Shown piece by piece: positions 17,095-27,640 of a DNA stretch of 54,022 bases; the stretch's first letter is position 1, and every line of letters starts with the position of its first letter. The DNA is from Paludibacteraceae bacterium (GTDB lineage Bacteria > Bacteroidota > Bacteroidia > Bacteroidales > Paludibacteraceae): assembly GCA_028694215.1 (NCBI GenBank), contig JAQUTW010000012.1:1-54022 (forward strand). Reading direction: 5' to 3'. A model generated the notes under the pieces. That model did not search any database and was not told where the DNA came from. It saw only the letters and a program-made list of their open reading frames with translations. The translations under genes and the position numbers were made by a program.

Positions 17095-17113
17095 GATTGT
17101 ATTTATTTTGTGG

Positions 17114-17121
17114 CAAAGATA
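17114..17121 (-). promoter_or_regulatory. -7 element for the GH13-patatin-nadA run
   Basis: TATCTTTG on the minus strand, 20 bases before the ATG at 17094. A matching -33 TTTG is not evident. It supports the internal ATG as start. Confidence 0.45.
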
Positions 17122-17323
17122 CAAAAAATAGCAATTGCTTTTATTCGGAACGGACACAGCTCAAAATAAATGATAAAGGGAAATTGTTAGAAATGTTTTA
17201 TGTTAGGTGCAAAAAAGCATGTTGCCGCCCACAACTTTCAAACTTTTATGCCATCAGACTTTCCAACTATTTTTATTTTGCGTTTTTGTAAAAATAGGTT
17301 ACATTTGTACTTTGTTTTACATA

Positions 17324-17357
17324 TTAATACAATCAACAATTTAATACAATCAACAAT
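17324..17357 (+). repeat. Perfect 17-bp tandem duplication at the DUF4831 gene start
   Basis: Two identical 17-base units (TTAATACAATCAACAAT) lie head to tail at 17324-17340 and 17341-17357. The second copy supplies the first two bases of the ATG at 17356-17358. Confidence 0.95.
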
Positions 17358-18408
17358 GAAAAAATATCTTTTGTCGGTACTCTGTTTGTTGGCAGCATTA
17401 TATGCTTTTTCTCAAACTAATGTTGTTCCTTTTTCTCCAAGTGATGCTATTGGCGAAGGTGTTGTTTATTGTCTGCCTAAAACTGTTATTGTTGTAGAAA
17501 CAGAAACGGAGCAAACTGTTCAGAAAGTTGGACCTTTTGTTAAATATGCACAATTGTATTTGGGAGTTAAAGATGTTGTTGTTGAGGATAAATCTGCGTG
17601 GCAATTGACGGCTGTAAAACTTCGTTCGATGGCGCAACCGGATGAAAACCGAGCGTTTAAAATTATGATTGCTCCTAATACGGTAACTCCGTTTGTCAAA
17701 CTTAATCATAAAGGCATTATTTGTGCTGTCAATACAGAACTTCCTGTGACGAACAAAACGGCAGCAAAAAAATCAATAGTGAAAGAGAACCTTTTGGATA
17801 CGGCTTTTCATATGAATCTGCTAAGTCAGGAAACGTTGGTTGCCAATTCAATTCCTAAAATGGCAGAGTTGGCTGCTAAACAGATTTACCGCATACGCGA
17901 AAACAGAGCCAATCTTTTGTCGGGTGAAAATACGCTTCTGCCTGATGGTACTGCCTTAAAAATTATGCTCAATAAGTTGGAGCAAGACGAACGGGAACTG
18001 ACTGCTTTGTTTGTCGGAAAAACGTTTACACGTTCTACGAAACGTCAATTTGAATATGAACCGCAAGATACGGAATCCAATCATATTCTTTTCAGAATAT
18101 CACATCGTACAGGAATTGTTGCTCTTGACGATTTAACGGGAAGTCCTGTGTATTTGAATATCGAAGCATTCACAAAAACGGTAACGGAAGATGTGAATAA
18201 GAAAGGAAGTGATAATGGCTTGTTTTATGCTGTTCCGGGAAAAGCACATGTCGAAATTACCGATGGCGTAACCGTGTTTGCCGAAAAAGATTTTATTGTT
18301 CCTCAATTTGGCGGAGTAACGGCTTTGCCGGCTACTATGTTCAATAAGTCGAATGTGCAGGTAATATTTGATTCGTTGACCGGTCAGATACTCTCTATTC
18401 AAAAATAA
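17356..18408 (+). CDS. Secreted DUF4831 family protein
   Basis: A 350-residue exported protein: lysines at the N-terminus, a hydrophobic stretch (LLSVLCLLAALYAFS) and a likely cleavage near residue 20. The body, which includes YCLPKT and VVVETETE early on and a QFGG segment near the end, matches the DUF4831 family of Bacteroidota as I know it; the family has no assigned function. The rest is rich in beta-strand-forming residues, so a periplasmic or surface domain is likely. The true start is ATG 17356; the open frame extends 52 codons upstream but has no signal-peptide logic there. Divergent from the GH13 gene and 33 bases ahead of uvrA. Confidence 0.75.
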   Translation: MKKYLLSVLCLLAALYAFSQTNVVPFSPSDAIGEGVVYCLPKTVIVVETETEQTVQKVGPFVKYAQLYLGVKDVVVEDKSAWQLTAVKLRSMAQPDENRAFKIMIAPNTVTPFVKLNHKGIICAVNTELPVTNKTAAKKSIVKENLLDTAFHMNLLSQETLVANSIPKMAELAAKQIYRIRENRANLLSGENTLLPDGTALKIMLNKLEQDERELTALFVGKTFTRSTKRQFEYEPQDTESNHILFRISHRTGIVALDDLTGSPVYLNIEAFTKTVTEDVNKKGSDNGLFYAVPGKAHVEITDGVTVFAEKDFIVPQFGGVTALPATMFNKSNVQVIFDSLTGQILSIQK

Positions 18409-18441
18409 AATTCTTTGGGCTGAAAAAAGGTACAAAGATAC

Positions 18442-21240
18442 ATGCCGCAAAATCAGATAGAAATAAAAAATGCGTGCGTCCATAATTTGAAACATGTGGA
18501 CGTGCAAATTCCGCATAATCAATTGGTGGTGATAACCGGACTTTCCGGTTCCGGAAAATCGTCGTTGGCGTTCGATACGCTTTATGCCGAAGGGCAACGT
18601 CGTTACGTGGAAAGTTTGTCGGCTTATATTCGTCAGTTTCTTGGACGAATGAATAAACCAGAAGTTGATTATATCAAAGGTTTGCCGCCGGCAATTGCTA
18701 TCGAACAGAAAGTTATTAGTAGCAATCCGCGTTCTACGGTTGGAACTTCTACGGAAATTTACGATTATATAAAGTTGCTGTATGCACGTATCGGACAGAC
18801 ATTTTCTCCTGTTTCCGGTAATGAAGTTCAAAAACACAGTGTGGACGATGTGGCGGATTTTATTTTGAAACAGCCGGATGGTACAACCGTTTTTTTGGAA
18901 ACCGTTGTGGCATGGCATCCTAATGAACCATTGGCTAAACATCTTGAAATGTTAAATCAGCAAGGCTTTAGCAGAGTGGAAATAGAGGGACAGTTTTATC
19001 GTATCAATGATGTAATTGAGAAAAAAGAGTTACAAAAATATCCGCAGAAAATCCGTTTGGTTATCGATCGTATTGTGTTGGATTATAAAGCTTTGAAAGA
19101 GATAAGTAATCGATTGTCGGATTCTATTGAAACTGCGTTTTTTGAAGGTAAAGATGCCTGTGAGGTCGTAACGGAACACGATGGAAAAATAAAACGGCAT
19201 CTTTTTTCCAAGGCTTTTGAGGCAGATGGGTTGCGGTTTGAAGAGCCTACTGAGCAAATGTTCAGTTTTAATAATCCGGCAGGTGCGTGTCCTGTGTGTG
19301 AAGGCTTTGGGAAAATTATTGGTATTGACCCCGATTTGGTTATTCCCAACAAAAATCTTTCCATTTATGACGAAGCGGTGTTTTGTTGGCGTGGCGAAAA
19401 AATGAGCGAATGGAATAAAGAACTTATTTATAATGCCGATAAATTTAATTTTCCGATACACAAACCTTATAATCGGTTGACGTCTGAACAACAGCACTTA
19501 CTTTGGACAGGTAATGAATATTTTCACGGTATCAACGATTTTTTTAAATGGGTTGAAAATCAGCAATACAAAATTCAGTATCGTGTTATGTTGGCGCGTT
19601 ATCGTGGTAAAACCGTGTGTCCTGAATGTGGAGGAACACGTCTTAAAAAAGAAGCCTCTTGGGTAAAAGTGGGTGGAGTATCCATCCCTGAATTGGTTAA
19701 TATGCCAATATCCGAATTAGCTGTATTTTTTAGTACCCTGAAATTATCGAAGCAGGAGCAGTTGTCGTCTAAGCGTTTGCTAACCGAAATAAATATGCGA
19801 ATAGATTTTCTTATGCGTGTCGGGTTAAGTTATTTAACGCTAAATCGGCAATCAAATACTTTATCGGGAGGAGAAAGTCAACGTATTAATTTGGCAAAAT
19901 CGCTTGGAAGTTCTTTGGTCGGTTCGCTTTATGTGCTCGATGAACCAAGTATTGGTTTGCATGGTCGAGACACCACGCAGTTGATAGGCGTTTTGAAGCA
20001 ATTACGCGATTTGGGGAACACTGTGGTTGTGGTAGAACATGATGAGTTGATTATGCGTGCTGCCGATTATATTATTGATATTGGACCCGGACCCGGACGA
20101 ATGGGGGGAAATGTTTTATTCCAATCATCAATATCTTGCTTGGCTACTGTAAAATGTAAAAATTCGCATACGCTGAATTTCCTTTTGGGAAAAGAAAGCA
20201 TTGATTTGCCTGTGGCACGACGTAAATGGTCGAATTATATAGAGGTAACAGGAGCGTCTCAAAATAATTTGAAGAACATTAATGTCAAATTTCCATTGAA
20301 TATTTTGACAGTGGTTACCGGTGTGAGCGGTTCAGGGAAATCGTCACTTGTGCGCGACGTACTTTTTTCTAAATTGAAACGTAAATTGAATGGTGCCGAG
20401 GACAAAGGTCTGTCTGATGATATCAAAGGCAGTTTACATTTAGTATCCGATATAGAGTTCGTCAATCAAAGTCCTATCGGGAAATCTTCTCGTTCTAATC
20501 CGGTAACGTATCTTAAGGTGTATGACGAAATTCGGCGTTTATTTGCCGAATTACCGTATTCCAAACAAATGGGATTTACTCCGGCAACCTTCTCTTTTAA
20601 TGTTGATGGTGGGCGTTGTGATGCGTGTCAGGGAGATGGAACAATAACGGTTGAAATGCAGTTCATGGCCGATTTGGTACTGACGTGTGATGTTTGCCAT
20701 GGCAAACGATTTAAATCGGATGTTTTGGAGGCACGTTATCGTGATCAAAATATTTACGACGTATTGGAAATGACAGTCAATCAAGCTGTTGAATTTTTCT
20801 CGACGGATGCAAATCCTGTTGCACAGCGTATTGTAAAACGTTTGAAACCTTTACAGGACGTTGGTATCGGCTATTTAAAATTAGGACAACCTTCGAGTAC
20901 GTTGTCAGGAGGCGAAAATCAGCGTGTGAAATTGGCATCGTTTTTGGTAGAAGATTTCAATACTTCAACACTTTTTATTTTTGATGAACCAACTACAGGT
21001 TTGCATACTTATGACATTAAAGTACTATTGAAAGCTTTTAATAATTTGATAGCAAACGGGCATACTGTCGTCGTTATTGAACATAATATCGAAATTATAA
21101 AAAGTGCCGATTATGTGATTGATTTGGGACCGGAAGGTGGCGATAATGGCGGTCATATTGTTTGTGAAGGTATGCCTGAAACAATTGCTCAATGTCCGCA
21201 ATCTTATACAGGTGCATTATTGAAAGATTTGTTGTTATGA
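18442..21240 (+). CDS. uvrA: Excinuclease ABC subunit A
   Basis: The 932-residue damage-recognition ATPase of nucleotide excision repair, which loads UvrB at bulky DNA lesions. Two ABC halves are complete: Walker A GLSGSGKSS (33-41) and GVSGSGKSS (near 627), signatures LSGGESQR and LSGGENQR, and Walker B VLDEP and IFDEP. Zinc-binding cysteine pairs are seen in CPVCEG, CPECGGTR, CDACQGDG and CDVCHGKR. Length matches the family. Its stop overlaps the downstream patatin start (ATGA), so the two are translationally coupled. uvrB and uvrC are not in the window. Confidence 0.98.
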   Translation: MPQNQIEIKNACVHNLKHVDVQIPHNQLVVITGLSGSGKSSLAFDTLYAEGQRRYVESLSAYIRQFLGRMNKPEVDYIKGLPPAIAIEQKVISSNPRSTVGTSTEIYDYIKLLYARIGQTFSPVSGNEVQKHSVDDVADFILKQPDGTTVFLETVVAWHPNEPLAKHLEMLNQQGFSRVEIEGQFYRINDVIEKKELQKYPQKIRLVIDRIVLDYKALKEISNRLSDSIETAFFEGKDACEVVTEHDGKIKRHLFSKAFEADGLRFEEPTEQMFSFNNPAGACPVCEGFGKIIGIDPDLVIPNKNLSIYDEAVFCWRGEKMSEWNKELIYNADKFNFPIHKPYNRLTSEQQHLLWTGNEYFHGINDFFKWVENQQYKIQYRVMLARYRGKTVCPECGGTRLKKEASWVKVGGVSIPELVNMPISELAVFFSTLKLSKQEQLSSKRLLTEINMRIDFLMRVGLSYLTLNRQSNTLSGGESQRINLAKSLGSSLVGSLYVLDEPSIGLHGRDTTQLIGVLKQLRDLGNTVVVVEHDELIMRAADYIIDIGPGPGRMGGNVLFQSSISCLATVKCKNSHTLNFLLGKESIDLPVARRKWSNYIEVTGASQNNLKNINVKFPLNILTVVTGVSGSGKSSLVRDVLFSKLKRKLNGAEDKGLSDDIKGSLHLVSDIEFVNQSPIGKSSRSNPVTYLKVYDEIRRLFAELPYSKQMGFTPATFSFNVDGGRCDACQGDGTITVEMQFMADLVLTCDVCHGKRFKSDVLEARYRDQNIYDVLEMTVNQAVEFFSTDANPVAQRIVKRLKPLQDVGIGYLKLGQPSSTLSGGENQRVKLASFLVEDFNTSTLFIFDEPTTGLHTYDIKVLLKAFNNLIANGHTVVVIEHNIEIIKSADYVIDLGPEGGDNGGHIVCEGMPETIAQCPQSYTGALLKDLLL

Positions 21241-22094
21241 AAAAAATATTGCTGATTGTTTTAATTATAATTATTACAGGTATGGTAAGTGCTCAAGAAT
21301 CTCAAAAAATTGGTTTGGTTTTAAGTGGAGGCGGTGCTTTAGGTTACGCTCACATTGGTGCAATACAGGCGTTGGAAGAACATGATATTTATCCTGAATA
21401 TATTGCAGGAACCAGTATGGGAGCAATTATTGGTGCTCTTTATGCACAAGGTTTTAAACCACTTGAAATTCTGGAACTTGTACAGGAAAAGAAAATGTAC
21501 AAAATTACCAGCCTGATTACCTACAAACATTTTGGCGAACTTGGTTTGTCAAGTCATGATGTTGTCAAAAAAATATTTACCGAACTTATTCCTCATAATT
21601 CTTTTGATAGTTTGAAATTGCATTTTTATGCGTGTGCTACCAATTTGGACAAAGGAATTTCCAAAATTGTAGGTACGGGTTCTTTGCTTAAAGAATATGT
21701 GACAGCTTCGGCGGCAATTCCAGGTGTTTTTGAGGTAGAAACGATAGAAGGTATTCACTATATTGATGGTGGTGTTTTAAATAATTTGCCGGCACAAGCC
21801 ATACGTAAGCAGTGCGATGTACTTATTGGCGTAGATGTATTGCCATATGTCGAAGATTCTCCTCTGACCAAAACGCGTGATGTGGTTATGAGAGCCATTC
21901 GTTCCACACAACATCAAAATTCGTTGAAAGGACGCGAACTTTGTGATTATATTATTGATTCAAAGGCAATCATCGAATATCACGAAGCCGATTTTGACAA
22001 TTATCGAGAAATTTATCAATACGGTTATAAAGCGATGAGTGATTATATTGAGGAACACCCTGAAATGGAGCAACAATGTAAACATAAAAAATAA
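21237..22094 (+). CDS. Patatin-like phospholipase (copy B)
   Basis: A 285-residue secreted patatin, close paralogue of the one at 14541-15416. Signal peptide ILLIVLIIIITGMVSAQ, SGGGALGY (30-37), GTSMG with Ser60, and the catalytic Asp177 in IDGG. The two copies share long identical peptide runs around the nucleophile but diverge in the middle and C-terminal parts. ATG 21237 overlaps the uvrA stop by four bases; a frame extension 15 codons into uvrA is ignored because the signal peptide starts here. It precedes the hemerythrin gene by six bases. Predicted lipid acyl hydrolase of the envelope; substrate unknown. Confidence 0.92.
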   Translation: MKKILLIVLIIIITGMVSAQESQKIGLVLSGGGALGYAHIGAIQALEEHDIYPEYIAGTSMGAIIGALYAQGFKPLEILELVQEKKMYKITSLITYKHFGELGLSSHDVVKKIFTELIPHNSFDSLKLHFYACATNLDKGISKIVGTGSLLKEYVTASAAIPGVFEVETIEGIHYIDGGVLNNLPAQAIRKQCDVLIGVDVLPYVEDSPLTKTRDVVMRAIRSTQHQNSLKGRELCDYIIDSKAIIEYHEADFDNYREIYQYGYKAMSDYIEEHPEMEQQCKHKK

Positions 22095-22100
22095 ACGGAA

Positions 22101-22811
22101 ATGAAAAAGTACAGAACTTCTTACAAACCGTCTGATAAACTGTGTGATATTGTTTGTTCTGATGATGCTATGTTGCAAGTGTTGAATCGTTTTGAAATTC
22201 CGTTGGGATTTGGAGAAAAAACTGTTCAACAAGTTTGTGATGAACGTCAAGTAGATTGTGCTACATTTTTATGCATTATTAATTTAATTCATTCGGAAGT
22301 GGCTTATTCTGTGAATGATATGGCTGTTTCTATTCCGTCTGTCATGGAATATCTTCGTCATTCACACCATTATTTTTTAGATTTCTGTCTGCCGCGCATT
22401 CGTGAAAATTTGGTAAAGGCTATGCAAATTACCAACAAAATGACTGAATTGATTTTACGAGCCTTTGATGAATATGCTTTGGAAATGCGCCATCACATGA
22501 ATGATGAAGATCAAAAAGTATTTACCTATGTTTCCGGTTTGTTGCAAGGTCAGCGTGAGGGTAATTATAATGTGTTGGCATTTGCAGAAGATCATCACCC
22601 GATTGACGATAGTCATGTCGAAGCGCGATTGTCGGAACTCAAAAATATGATCATCAAGTATTATGCTGCAGAAGAGAATGATTTATTGTTAAATGCGGTT
22701 TTGGAAGATATATTTTCGTGCGATAGAGAATTGTCAAATCATTGCTTGGTAGAAGATTCGGTACTTATTCCTGCTATTTTGAAACTTGAAAAACAACTTC
22801 CAAAACGATGA
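22101..22811 (+). CDS. RIC-like hemerythrin-domain protein
   Basis: A 236-residue protein with two parts. Residues about 10-60 align with the ScdA_N domain that precedes hemerythrin in the RIC/YtfE/ScdA iron-sulfur repair proteins, but the usual Cys-Cys-Gly-Gly turn is replaced by LGFGEK. The rest is a hemerythrin-type helical bundle with metal-ligand candidates in HSHHYFLDF, MRHHMNDEDQ, EDHHPIDDSH and NHCLVEDSVL, predicting a non-haem di-iron centre sensing or storing O2 or NO. The stop overlaps the following regulator gene (ATGA), arguing for joint function, perhaps as sensor and regulator. Fold assignment is good; the sensing role is inferred. Confidence 0.8.
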   Translation: MKKYRTSYKPSDKLCDIVCSDDAMLQVLNRFEIPLGFGEKTVQQVCDERQVDCATFLCIINLIHSEVAYSVNDMAVSIPSVMEYLRHSHHYFLDFCLPRIRENLVKAMQITNKMTELILRAFDEYALEMRHHMNDEDQKVFTYVSGLLQGQREGNYNVLAFAEDHHPIDDSHVEARLSELKNMIIKYYAAEENDLLLNAVLEDIFSCDRELSNHCLVEDSVLIPAILKLEKQLPKR

Positions 22812-23389
22812 GTATGAAAAAAGGACAAATTCGTATTGCCATAGCCGAAAAATCGACAGTGGTAAGATGTGGAATGGCAGCATTGTTGAATAAGATAGAT
22901 GATTTTCAGGTACAGATTATCGAAATTGCATCACCTTTGCTTTTACAAGAAACGTTGATTATTCAAAAACCTGATATTCTTATTGTTAATCCACAATTTG
23001 AGAATAATGGAGAGCAGGTGGAACTTCCGAAACAAATGAGAACAGTTGCTTTACTGACTTCTATAATTTCGCAAAACGAAATTGCCAAATACGACAGAAC
23101 TTTTTCTATTTACGATGATGAAGAAACGTTATTGTCAATTCTTCAAGCTCTATGCCACTCTAAAAATAATTCTGAAGACCAAGACGAATTGAGTCAGCGC
23201 GAAAAAGAGATTGTGATTGGTGTTGTCAAAGGGCTTGTTAATAAGGAAATTGCCGATAATTTATGTATCTCTGTTAATACGGTTATTACTCATCGTCGGA
23301 ATATTGCACGTAAATTGCATATTCACAGTCCGGCAGGTTTGACAATTTATGCCATTGTAAATAAGCTGGTTGATATAACGGATATTTAA
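22808..23389 (+). CDS. LuxR-type regulator with degenerate receiver domain
   Basis: A 193-residue response-regulator-like protein. The C-terminal LuxR/FixJ helix-turn-helix is clear: LSQREKEIVIGVVKGLVNKE, then ISVNTVITHRRNIARKL. The N-terminal half has receiver-like spacing, but the phospho-acceptor Asp at the end of the third strand is Asn (PDILIVNP), and the acidic pair near the N-terminus and the late Lys are not evident, so it probably works without phosphorylation. ATG at 22808 overlaps the hemerythrin stop; a second ATG at 22814 is possible. Likely regulates transcription in response to the hemerythrin partner. Target genes unknown. Confidence 0.82.
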   Translation: MSMKKGQIRIAIAEKSTVVRCGMAALLNKIDDFQVQIIEIASPLLLQETLIIQKPDILIVNPQFENNGEQVELPKQMRTVALLTSIISQNEIAKYDRTFSIYDDEETLLSILQALCHSKNNSEDQDELSQREKEIVIGVVKGLVNKEIADNLCISVNTVITHRRNIARKLHIHSPAGLTIYAIVNKLVDITDI

Positions 23390-23404
23390 ACATTTTTTTT
23401 TAAT

Positions 23405-24202
23405 CTATCCTAATAGAACCAAACTGATAGCCATAACTATCATTCCGCTAATCAAGCCATAAATGGAAATATGATGTTCGCCATATTCGCGAGCTGCAGG
23501 TAGCATTTCATCAAAAGAGATAAAAACCATGATACCTGCCACAATAGCAAATGTTGCTCCCATTAAAGTCGAAGACAGAAAGGGCATTAAAACCAAATAG
23601 GCCAATATTCCACCTAACGGTTCTGCAAAACCCGAACAGAATGACCACCAAAAGGCTTTTTTCTTATTTCCCGTGGCATAATAGATAGGTACGGAAACTG
23701 CAATTCCTTCAGGAATATTATGTATGGCAATAGCCACTGCGATGGCAATACCTAAAGTTGTGTTTCCGACAGAACCCATAAATGTCGCAATTCCCTCGGG
23801 GAAATTATGAATGGCGATTGCCAAAGCTGTTAAAATACCCATCCGCATGAGGTGTGAACTGTTAGGCTTGTCCATGTCCTCTACGGAACGTACTTCATGA
23901 GGGTTTTCAAACGAAGGCACTAAACGGTCTATAAGACCAATAAGCAACATTCCGCCAAAAAAGCAACATACGGTTATAAATGCACCTAAAGTTGTGCCAT
24001 AGGTTGTTGTTAAAGCGGTTTTAGATTCGGCTAACATTTCCACAAAGGAGACATATATCATTACGCCGGCAGAAAATCCTAACGAAAAAGATAGGAATTT
24101 TTTATTAGTACGGTGTGCTAAAAGCGCAATTGCGCTTCCTATACCGGTAGAAAGTCCGGCAAACAAGGTTAAAAGTAACGGAAAAAGAATGTTTGTTTCC
24201 AT
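23405..24202 (-). CDS. zupT: ZIP family metal transporter (ZupT-like)
   Basis: A 265-residue inner-membrane transporter of the ZIP family with about eight membrane helices, importing Zn2+ and possibly Fe2+ or Mn2+. The two metal-site motifs are intact: HNFPEG in helix IV and HNIPEG in helix V, plus the GFAEPLGG segment. A short loop near residues 100-115 carries acidic residues rather than a long His-rich loop. It has its own promoter at 24232-24262, with a perfect inverted repeat (24261-24280) touching the -33 box, suggesting metal-responsive repression. Converges on the LuxR-type gene. Confidence 0.92.
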   Translation of the reverse strand: METNILFPLLLTLFAGLSTGIGSAIALLAHRTNKKFLSFSLGFSAGVMIYVSFVEMLAESKTALTTTYGTTLGAFITVCCFFGGMLLIGLIDRLVPSFENPHEVRSVEDMDKPNSSHLMRMGILTALAIAIHNFPEGIATFMGSVGNTTLGIAIAVAIAIHNIPEGIAVSVPIYYATGNKKKAFWWSFCSGFAEPLGGILAYLVLMPFLSSTLMGATFAIVAGIMVFISFDEMLPAAREYGEHHISIYGLISGMIVMAISLVLLG

Positions 24203-24231
24203 ATCATTTATAGTTTAAAATTTTTCTGTTG

Positions 24232-24262
24232 CAAAATTACAATCTCATAACTTTTACTGCAA
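24232..24262 (-). promoter_or_regulatory. zupT promoter
   Basis: On the minus strand, TTG (24262-24260), 20 bases, then TAATTTTG (24239-24232), 30 bases before the ATG. Confidence 0.55.
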
Positions 24263-24280
24263 TACCTAAAAATAGGTATT
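24261..24280. promoter_or_regulatory. Inverted repeat next to the zupT promoter, candidate operator
   Basis: AATACCTA, AAAA, TAGGTATT: a perfect 8+8 palindrome overlapping the -33 box of zupT. Position and symmetry suit a dimeric repressor, plausibly a Fur, Zur or DtxR/MntR type; none is encoded nearby. Confidence 0.5.
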
Positions 24281-24372
24281 TTTGACAATGCGTCTTTGTG
24301 TGTTATATTTTCTTCCATAACTTTCTTCTTTTTTGTGTAACGCTATTTCAGGACTGGACAACAGCGTGAAAT

Positions 24373-24402
24373 AAAAAAAGCGTTCATTTCGAACGCTTTT
24401 TT
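24373..24402 (-). terminator. Terminator after groL (bidirectional)
   Basis: GCGTTC and GAACGC form a 6-bp stem flanked by runs of A and T on both sides, 17 bases after the groL stop. Confidence 0.8.
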
Positions 24403-24418
24403 AAGACAAGATATCTTT

Positions 24419-26065
<1,647 letters not shown>

Positions 26066-26086
26066 TTAAATTTTAAAACTAAAAAA

Positions 26087-26356
26087 TTAAAGAATTGCAA
26101 GTACGTCGCTTTGACGCATGATGAGGTATTTTTCGCCATCAAGTTCAAGTTCGGTACCTGAATATTTGCCATAAAGGACTTCATCGCCGGCTTTTAGTAC
26201 CATGGTTTCATCTTTTGTGCCATTACCTACGGCAATAATTTTACCTTTTAAAGGTTTTTCTTTTGCAGAATCTGGAATAATGATTCCGCCAATTGTCTTT
26301 TCTTCTGCAGCCGTTGGCTGAATAAGCACACGATCTGCTAATGGTTTAATGTTCAT
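26087..26356 (-). CDS. groS: 10 kDa co-chaperonin GroES
   Basis: An 89-residue co-chaperonin that caps the GroEL ring. Features are [12 protein letters not shown], the mobile loop [18 protein letters not shown] (about 18-35), the IAVGNG strand and the [12 protein letters not shown] block. First gene of the groES-groEL operon, with a promoter at 26379-26408 and a short leader. Identification is certain. Confidence 0.98.
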   Translation of the reverse strand: MNIKPLADRVLIQPTAAEEKTIGGIIIPDSAKEKPLKGKIIAVGNGTKDETMVLKAGDEVLYGKYSGTELELDGEKYLIMRQSDVLAIL

Positions 26357-26378
26357 GATTGTAAAATTTATTTATTAA

Positions 26379-26408
26379 CTAAGATAATGATATAACTAAA
26401 AAAATCAA
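26379..26408 (-). promoter_or_regulatory. groES-groEL promoter
   Basis: On the minus strand, TTG (26408-26406), 19 bases, TATCTTAG (26386-26379), one base off the TAnnTTTG consensus. No heat-shock operator of the CIRCE type is seen. Confidence 0.5.
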
Positions 26409-26489
26409 TTTTTATTGACTATGGCAATCTATCATTTTTTGTACCAACAGCTTGTTTGGTGAAAGGTTGGCAGATTTTGTGCCATATTG

Positions 26490-27620
26490 TCACTTCGTGG
26501 TAATAAGGTTCTTGATAATTTTGGCTTGCTCCGAATTGGAAAATTGCGGTAATAGTACAGATTTGCGTTTTTCTATATCTGTTGCTGTAAAGGGATTTGT
26601 TATAAGTTGTTTACATAATGCAATCTGTGACTTACTGTCGTTGGCAATGTGGCATAAATCTTCTAAATTACTGCCGGCTGCCATATCTGTATTGGCAATA
26701 ACGTGGCGTCCTGCAAATAGGGTGTTAAGCAGTTTAAGTTTTAATCCTGTATTTTGAAATGTCAGCAATAAATTTATCTGTGCATTGCTAATAAGTTTGT
26801 CCATTTCAAATTGTATAGGATTACTAATAAGTTCTATATTTGGATATTGTTGAATAATGTGTATTAAATGGTGACTTGGATTTCTGCCGGCAATAACACA
26901 CTTTATATCAGGTAGTTTTGAAAAAACTTCTTTACACAAGTAAGTGGCGGCAAATTCGTTCTCGGCAACAGCTAAATTACCATGATATAAAATATAATCG
27001 GATTTTCCTACAATTGAAAGGATACTATCGTTTTGATGACTGCAAGGTAGAAAAATAACGTTATTATTCGGATACGTTTTACAAAAGTACGCTTCATCGT
27101 TATGCGATAGTGCCAAAATGTAGTCTGTATGAGTAATTACAGCTTCATATTTTTTTAATTTGTGTGCTTCTAATGCAAAATAAATTTTTTCTTTGAGTAT
27201 TTTTGTCGCTTTGGCAAGTTCCCAATAATAATTATGTTCTATGTTGCATGGTCGGAATAATTTAATGCGATTTTGAAGGCGTTTGTCGTCTAAATAAAAG
27301 CAACAGACAAGCCCTTCAAAGAGAATGGGGAAATCATCTTTTAACAGATTGTTGATTAAATCTTCATTTTTGCGCCCATATACTGCATAAGGTAGTTTGT
27401 GTAGCTGGTTAGAAATGGTTGTATTTCGTTTATAGAAATAAACTTTCTCGCACAATGACTCTAAAATGGGTTGCGGCTCAAAACTATCTTTATAAAAGCA
27501 GTGTAACGTAATTTTTACATTAGTTTCTTTCAAGGCTTTTATACGGTAAAAAACATCAATAGCTCCTCCGTAGTTGGCAGGATATGGAATGTCAAATGAT
27601 ATGATGTGCAAATGTTGCAT
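26490..27620 (-). CDS. Glycosyltransferase, GT4-like
   Basis: A 376-residue GT-B type glycosyltransferase. The N-terminus ISFDIPYPANYGGAIDVF is the acceptor-side start of a Rossmann half, and the C-terminal half holds ILYHGNLAVAEN near residue 210 and LKLKLLNTLFAGRHVIANT near residue 305, where the usual E-x7-E pair is weak. It is the last gene of a three-gene minus-strand group with the GT4 gene 20 bases upstream and the deacetylase-like gene. These probably add to or trim a surface glycan. Donor unknown. Confidence 0.75.
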   Translation of the reverse strand: MQHLHIISFDIPYPANYGGAIDVFYRIKALKETNVKITLHCFYKDSFEPQPILESLCEKVYFYKRNTTISNQLHKLPYAVYGRKNEDLINNLLKDDFPILFEGLVCCFYLDDKRLQNRIKLFRPCNIEHNYYWELAKATKILKEKIYFALEAHKLKKYEAVITHTDYILALSHNDEAYFCKTYPNNNVIFLPCSHQNDSILSIVGKSDYILYHGNLAVAENEFAATYLCKEVFSKLPDIKCVIAGRNPSHHLIHIIQQYPNIELISNPIQFEMDKLISNAQINLLLTFQNTGLKLKLLNTLFAGRHVIANTDMAAGSNLEDLCHIANDSKSQIALCKQLITNPFTATDIEKRKSVLLPQFSNSEQAKIIKNLITTK

Positions 27621-27640
27621 AGCCGAAGTTATGTGTTTTT

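Noticed and set aside
18133-18942. 269-residue antisense frame across the DUF4831 and uvrA genes
   Set aside because: Shadow of two well-supported genes; composition (His, Phe, Arg-rich) is that of an antisense frame.
19030-19497. 155-residue antisense frame inside uvrA
   Set aside because: Lies fully inside a confirmed gene and has no family features.
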